Source of the DNA: CAYMEK01 sp964389305
GTDB taxonomy: Bacteria > Spirochaetota > Spirochaetia > SZUA-6 > DRHE01
Direction: 5' to 3'
DNA: 32,083 bases
Assembly (NCBI GenBank): GCA_964389305.1
Contig: CAYMEK010000052.1
Coordinates: 1 to 32,083 of the forward strand
The notes under the pieces were generated by a model that did not search any database, had not been told where the DNA came from, and saw only the letters and a list, made by a program, of their open reading frames with translations. This document shows, in pieces, positions 29,024-32,083 of this stretch (positions within the stretch are counted from its first letter, which is position 1; every line of letters begins with the position of its first letter). Position numbers and translations under genes: made by a program.

Positions 29024-32000
29024 TTATTCCTCTCCTGACTCCGGTTCTCTATAGTCGCAGCGCAGACAGCGCTTGGCCTCGGTCAAAGCCACGGATTGGG
29101 ACCAGGTAGCTTCGACCTCCGTGAAGTTCCCCTTACGCTTGCTGACGGGTATGAGCTTGAGGGCTGCCCGCGGCGTTTCCAAGGGATCCGCCTCGGGATC
29201 GAAGAAGGTATCCACCTCGCGATCCTGCCGCCAGAAGGCTTTTGTTTTTCCTCCCAGGAAGCTGTTGATGCCCACGGCGGCCTTCTCGCCCGCGGCCACC
29301 GCCTCGATCACCGAGGAAGGTCCGCTGGCCGCATCTCCCCCGGCGAAGATCCAGGGCTCCGAGGTCTGTCCGCTGGCCGGATCGACGGCGATGTAGCCCC
29401 TGTCGTTTTGCTTCAACTGGACCCCGTCGAAGAGCGCCTGGGGGTCGAGGGTTTGACCGATGGCCGGAATCAACAGGTCCGCCGGCAACGTGTACCTGGC
29501 GTCCTGCCCCGCCACCGGCCGGCGCCTTCCACTCCTGTCGAAATCGCCGAGCTCCATGCGTGCCAAGCTCACCTGCGCGAGTTTGCCGTTTCCCGCGAGC
29601 AGCTCGACCGGGGCGGCGAGGAACTCGAAGCGTACTCCCTCTTTCTCGGCCTCCTCGACCTCTTCCTCGTAGGCGGGCATCTCGGCCCTGGTGCGGCGGT
29701 ACACGACCGTCACGGTCTCGGCGCCCAGGCGCAGGGCGGTACGGGCGGCGTCCACCGCGGCGTTTCCGCCTCCGACCACCACCACCTTGCCGCTCACTTT
29801 CTGTTTGCCGTCGAGGTTGTACGCTCGCAGGAATTCGATGGCTTCGACGCATCCCGGCATGGTTTCTCCTTGCAGACCCAGGCCCGTGCCGTTGGGGGCG
29901 CCGACGGCCAGGAACAGGGCCTCGTAGCCCTGATCCTTGAGATCCGTGATGGTAAAGTCCTTGCCCAGGCGTTTTTTGGTTTTGATCTTCACTCCGAGCC
30001 GGCGAATCAGGTCGACATCCTTCTTTAGAAGCTCCCTGGGCAGCCTGTAGGCGGGAATGGCCTGGGCCAGCATCCCGCCCGGTGTGCCTTCAGCCTCGAA
30101 GACTTCGGGCTTGTAACCCAGCCGGGCTAAAAAGTAGGCGCAGGACAGTCCTGCCGGCCCGGCTCCGATAATGGCGATCTTGCGCCGGGCCGCCTGCTCG
30201 TCGCACACGAACTCCGGGAGTTGCAGCTCTTTCTCCTGATCGGCCAGGAAGCGCTTCAAGGCCCGGACCGAAAGAGCCTCGTCGAGGGTGGAGCGGCGGC
30301 ACTTGCTTTCGCAGGGGTGGAAGCAGACCCTGGAGCATATGGAGACAAAGGGATTGCGCTCTCGGTGCAGCTTCAACGCCTCGTCGTAGCGCTTTTCGGC
30401 GATCAGGCTCACGTAGCCCGGAACATCGACTCCGGCGGGACAGGCGTTCTGGCAGGGGGCCCGGACCAGCTCCGGACAGACCCCGGCTACGCATTTCTTG
30501 TCCCGGATGTGCGCTTCGAACTCCTCGCGAAAGTGCCGGATCGCCGACAGCACGGGATTGGGAGCGGTCTGTCCCAGTCCGCACAGGGCCGTGTCCTTGA
30601 TCACTCTGCCCAGGCGTACGAGCCGTTCTATGTCTCCTTCTTCGCCCTTTCCGGCGCAGATGCGCTCGAGGATCTCCAGCATCCGCTTGGTGCCGATCCG
30701 GCAGGGAGTGCATTTACCGCAGGACTCGTCCTGAACGAACTCGAGGAAGAAGCGGGCCATGTCCACCATGCAGGAGTCCTCGTCCATGACGATGAGCCCG
30801 CCGGAGCCCATGATGGCTCCCAGGGCGTCCAGGTTCTCGTAGTCCACCGGCACGTTCAGGTGCTCCTTGGGGATGCAGCCCCCGGAGGGTCCCCCGATCT
30901 GGGCGGCCTTGAAGGCTTTACCGTCCCGGATGCCTCCCCCGACGTCGTAGATGATGTCTCCCAGGGGTATGCCGATCGGGATCTCGACCAGGCCGGTGTT
31001 CTGCACCGCCCCGGCCAGGGCAAATACCTTGGTGCCCTTGCTCTTCTCGGTTCCGAACGAGGCATACCAGTCCGCCCCCTTCAACAGAATGACCGGGATG
31101 TTGGCGTAGGTCTCCACGTTGTTGAGCAGGCTCGGCTTGTCCCACAGACCCTTCTGGGCGGGGAAGGGAGGCCGGGGCCGCGGCTCTCCGCGGTTGCCCT
31201 CGATGGAGGTCATCAGGGCCGTTTCTTCGCCGCAGACGAAGGCGCCGCTCCCCTTGCGGATCTCCAGGTCGAAATCGAAGCCGGTGCCCATGATGTTCTG
31301 GCCCAAAAGCCCGTATTCCTTGGCCTGCTGGATCGCCTTTCCCAGCCGGTCCACCGCCAGGGGATACTCGGCCCGGACGTACACATAGCCCTGGCGGGCG
31401 CCGATGGCGTATGCGGCGATGGCCATGGCCTCGATCACGCTGTGCGGGTCTCCCTCCAGCACGCTGCGGTCCATGAACGCCCCTGGGTCTCCCTCGTCGG
31501 CGTTGCAGAGCACGTACTTCACTTCGCCGGGAGATCTGCGGCAGAACTCCCACTTCAGGCCCGTGGAGAAGCCCGCGCCGCCGCGGCCGCGCAGGCCCGA
31601 ACGCTTGATCTCCTGGATCACCGCCTCCGGCTTCATCTCGGTAAGAGCCTTGGCCAGGGCCTGGTAACCGTCGCGGGCGATGTACTCCTCGATGCGTAGG
31701 GGATCGATCAGACCGCAGTTGCGCAGCACGATCTTCACCTGCTTGCGGAAGAAGGCGAGCTCCTGCAGCGGCGGGACCCGCTGGCCGGCGGCTCCCGCTT
31801 CGGCGGCCAGTCTCGACACCACCCGGCCCTTGAGCAGGTGCTCCTCGACGATTTCCGCGGCGTTTTCAGGCTTGAGATTCTGGTACAGTACGCCGTCGGG
31901 GTAGACGGCGGCAACCGGCCCAGCCGCGCAGGGTCCGAGACAGCCCGTCTCGATGACCCGGATCTCTCCGTCCAGGCCGAAACGGTCTATCGCCTCCTTG

Positions 32001-32083
32001 AAGGCTGCTGACAGCTCGAGGGCTCCCGAGGCCACACAGCCGGCACCGGTACATATCAACACGTTACTTCGGGAACGATTCAT
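29024..32083 (-). CDS. hydB: HydB/NuoF-type flavoprotein fused to a GltD/NfnB-like NADPH oxidoreductase module
   Basis: The 1019-residue protein starts with an ATG formed by the last three bases of the window; an earlier start cannot be excluded. Its domains are: thioredoxin-like [2Fe-2S] (Cys 11, 16, 48, 52); the NuoF FMN/NADH domain (LRGRGGAGFSTGLKW near 165, CNADEGDPGAFMDRS); the NuoF [4Fe-4S] motif ESCGKCTPCRIGT (near 455) with a later Cys in ALCGLGQ; a KKCVAGVC pair near 530 like the zinc site of HydB. Then, where HydB usually has two ferredoxin clusters, a GltD-type module: a Cys-rich helical domain (CQNACPAGVDVPG near 545, CSRVCFHPCESKC), FAD site IIGAGPAGLSC (near 637), NADPH site VVVGGGNAAVDAAR (near 767) with YRRTRAEMPA, and a C-terminal CLRC. 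It probably passes electrons among NADH, NADPH and HydA. A HydC/NuoE subunit is expected upstream. Confidence 0.93.
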   Translation of the reverse strand: MNRSRSNVLICTGAGCVASGALELSAAFKEAIDRFGLDGEIRVIETGCLGPCAAGPVAAVYPDGVLYQNLKPENAAEIVEEHLLKGRVVSRLAAEAGAAGQRVPPLQELAFFRKQVKIVLRNCGLIDPLRIEEYIARDGYQALAKALTEMKPEAVIQEIKRSGLRGRGGAGFSTGLKWEFCRRSPGEVKYVLCNADEGDPGAFMDRSVLEGDPHSVIEAMAIAAYAIGARQGYVYVRAEYPLAVDRLGKAIQQAKEYGLLGQNIMGTGFDFDLEIRKGSGAFVCGEETALMTSIEGNRGEPRPRPPFPAQKGLWDKPSLLNNVETYANIPVILLKGADWYASFGTEKSKGTKVFALAGAVQNTGLVEIPIGIPLGDIIYDVGGGIRDGKAFKAAQIGGPSGGCIPKEHLNVPVDYENLDALGAIMGSGGLIVMDEDSCMVDMARFFLEFVQDESCGKCTPCRIGTKRMLEILERICAGKGEEGDIERLVRLGRVIKDTALCGLGQTAPNPVLSAIRHFREEFEAHIRDKKCVAGVCPELVRAPCQNACPAGVDVPGYVSLIAEKRYDEALKLHRERNPFVSICSRVCFHPCESKCRRSTLDEALSVRALKRFLADQEKELQLPEFVCDEQAARRKIAIIGAGPAGLSCAYFLARLGYKPEVFEAEGTPGGMLAQAIPAYRLPRELLKKDVDLIRRLGVKIKTKKRLGKDFTITDLKDQGYEALFLAVGAPNGTGLGLQGETMPGCVEAIEFLRAYNLDGKQKVSGKVVVVGGGNAAVDAARTALRLGAETVTVVYRRTRAEMPAYEEEVEEAEKEGVRFEFLAAPVELLAGNGKLAQVSLARMELGDFDRSGRRRPVAGQDARYTLPADLLIPAIGQTLDPQALFDGVQLKQNDRGYIAVDPASGQTSEPWIFAGGDAASGPSSVIEAVAAGEKAAVGINSFLGGKTKAFWRQDREVDTFFDPEADPLETPRAALKLIPVSKRKGNFTEVEATWSQSVALTEAKRCLRCDYREPESGEE

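Overview
The window reads as part of an anaerobic bacterial chromosome, most likely from a spirochaete. Support for that: the two transporter binding proteins carry export signals followed by short Gln/Ser/Glu-rich tails (for example after FVFAGAQSE at 460), there is a probable DUF2259-type secreted protein at 22146, and there is a multimeric [FeFe]-hydrogenase locus with its own kinases. The lineage call is inference. No rRNA, tRNA, CRISPR array or insertion sequence was found. About 28 genes are supported, packed in operons with few gaps; the only gene-free stretch over 300 bases is 14354-14749.

Region 1 (1-8583, + strand) is a catabolic operon. It starts with the C-terminal end of a creatininase-family hydrolase, then a three-gene TRAP transporter (dctP, dctQ, dctM), a Gfo/Idh/MocA oxidoreductase, a zinc-type alcohol dehydrogenase, an M24 peptidase-like protein, two tandem type II 3-dehydroquinate dehydratase paralogues and a TIM-barrel sugar isomerase-like protein. 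Oxidoreductase + zinc dehydrogenase + creatininase-like ring hydrolase + TIM-barrel epimerase is the kit described for inositol breakdown in Thermotoga. Here it comes with a TRAP importer and a DHQase pair, which suggests oxidation and ring opening of a cyclitol-like, perhaps carboxylated, compound. This is the best candidate for an undescribed pathway. The second DHQase has lost key catalytic residues.

Region 2 (8657-16732) is more housekeeping-like: a CPA1 Na+/H+ antiporter, then on the minus strand a patatin - sugar porter - GH15 glucosidase operon, and divergently an exported EEP-fold nuclease lipoprotein.

Region 3 (16737-22050) holds a second zinc dehydrogenase followed by a tripartite tricarboxylate-type transporter (tctC, tctB, tctA), with a cupin and an OsmC protein on the other strand. 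The promoter of the dehydrogenase and the promoter of the cupin each have sigma70-like boxes and share the 10-mer GTATAACAAT, so one unseen repressor may control both units.

Region 4 (22937-32083, minus strand) is a hydrogenase and signalling operon. A NuoF/HydB-type flavoprotein fused to a GltD/NfnB-like NADPH module is followed by the catalytic [FeFe] hydrogenase HydA, an H-cluster-like iron-sulfur protein fused to a histidine kinase, two stand-alone receiver proteins and a receiver-PAS-histidine kinase. It looks like a pyridine-nucleotide-linked hydrogenase joined to its own H2 or redox sensing phosphorelay. No DNA-binding output is encoded in the visible part. A HydC/NuoE-like subunit would be expected upstream, beyond 32083.
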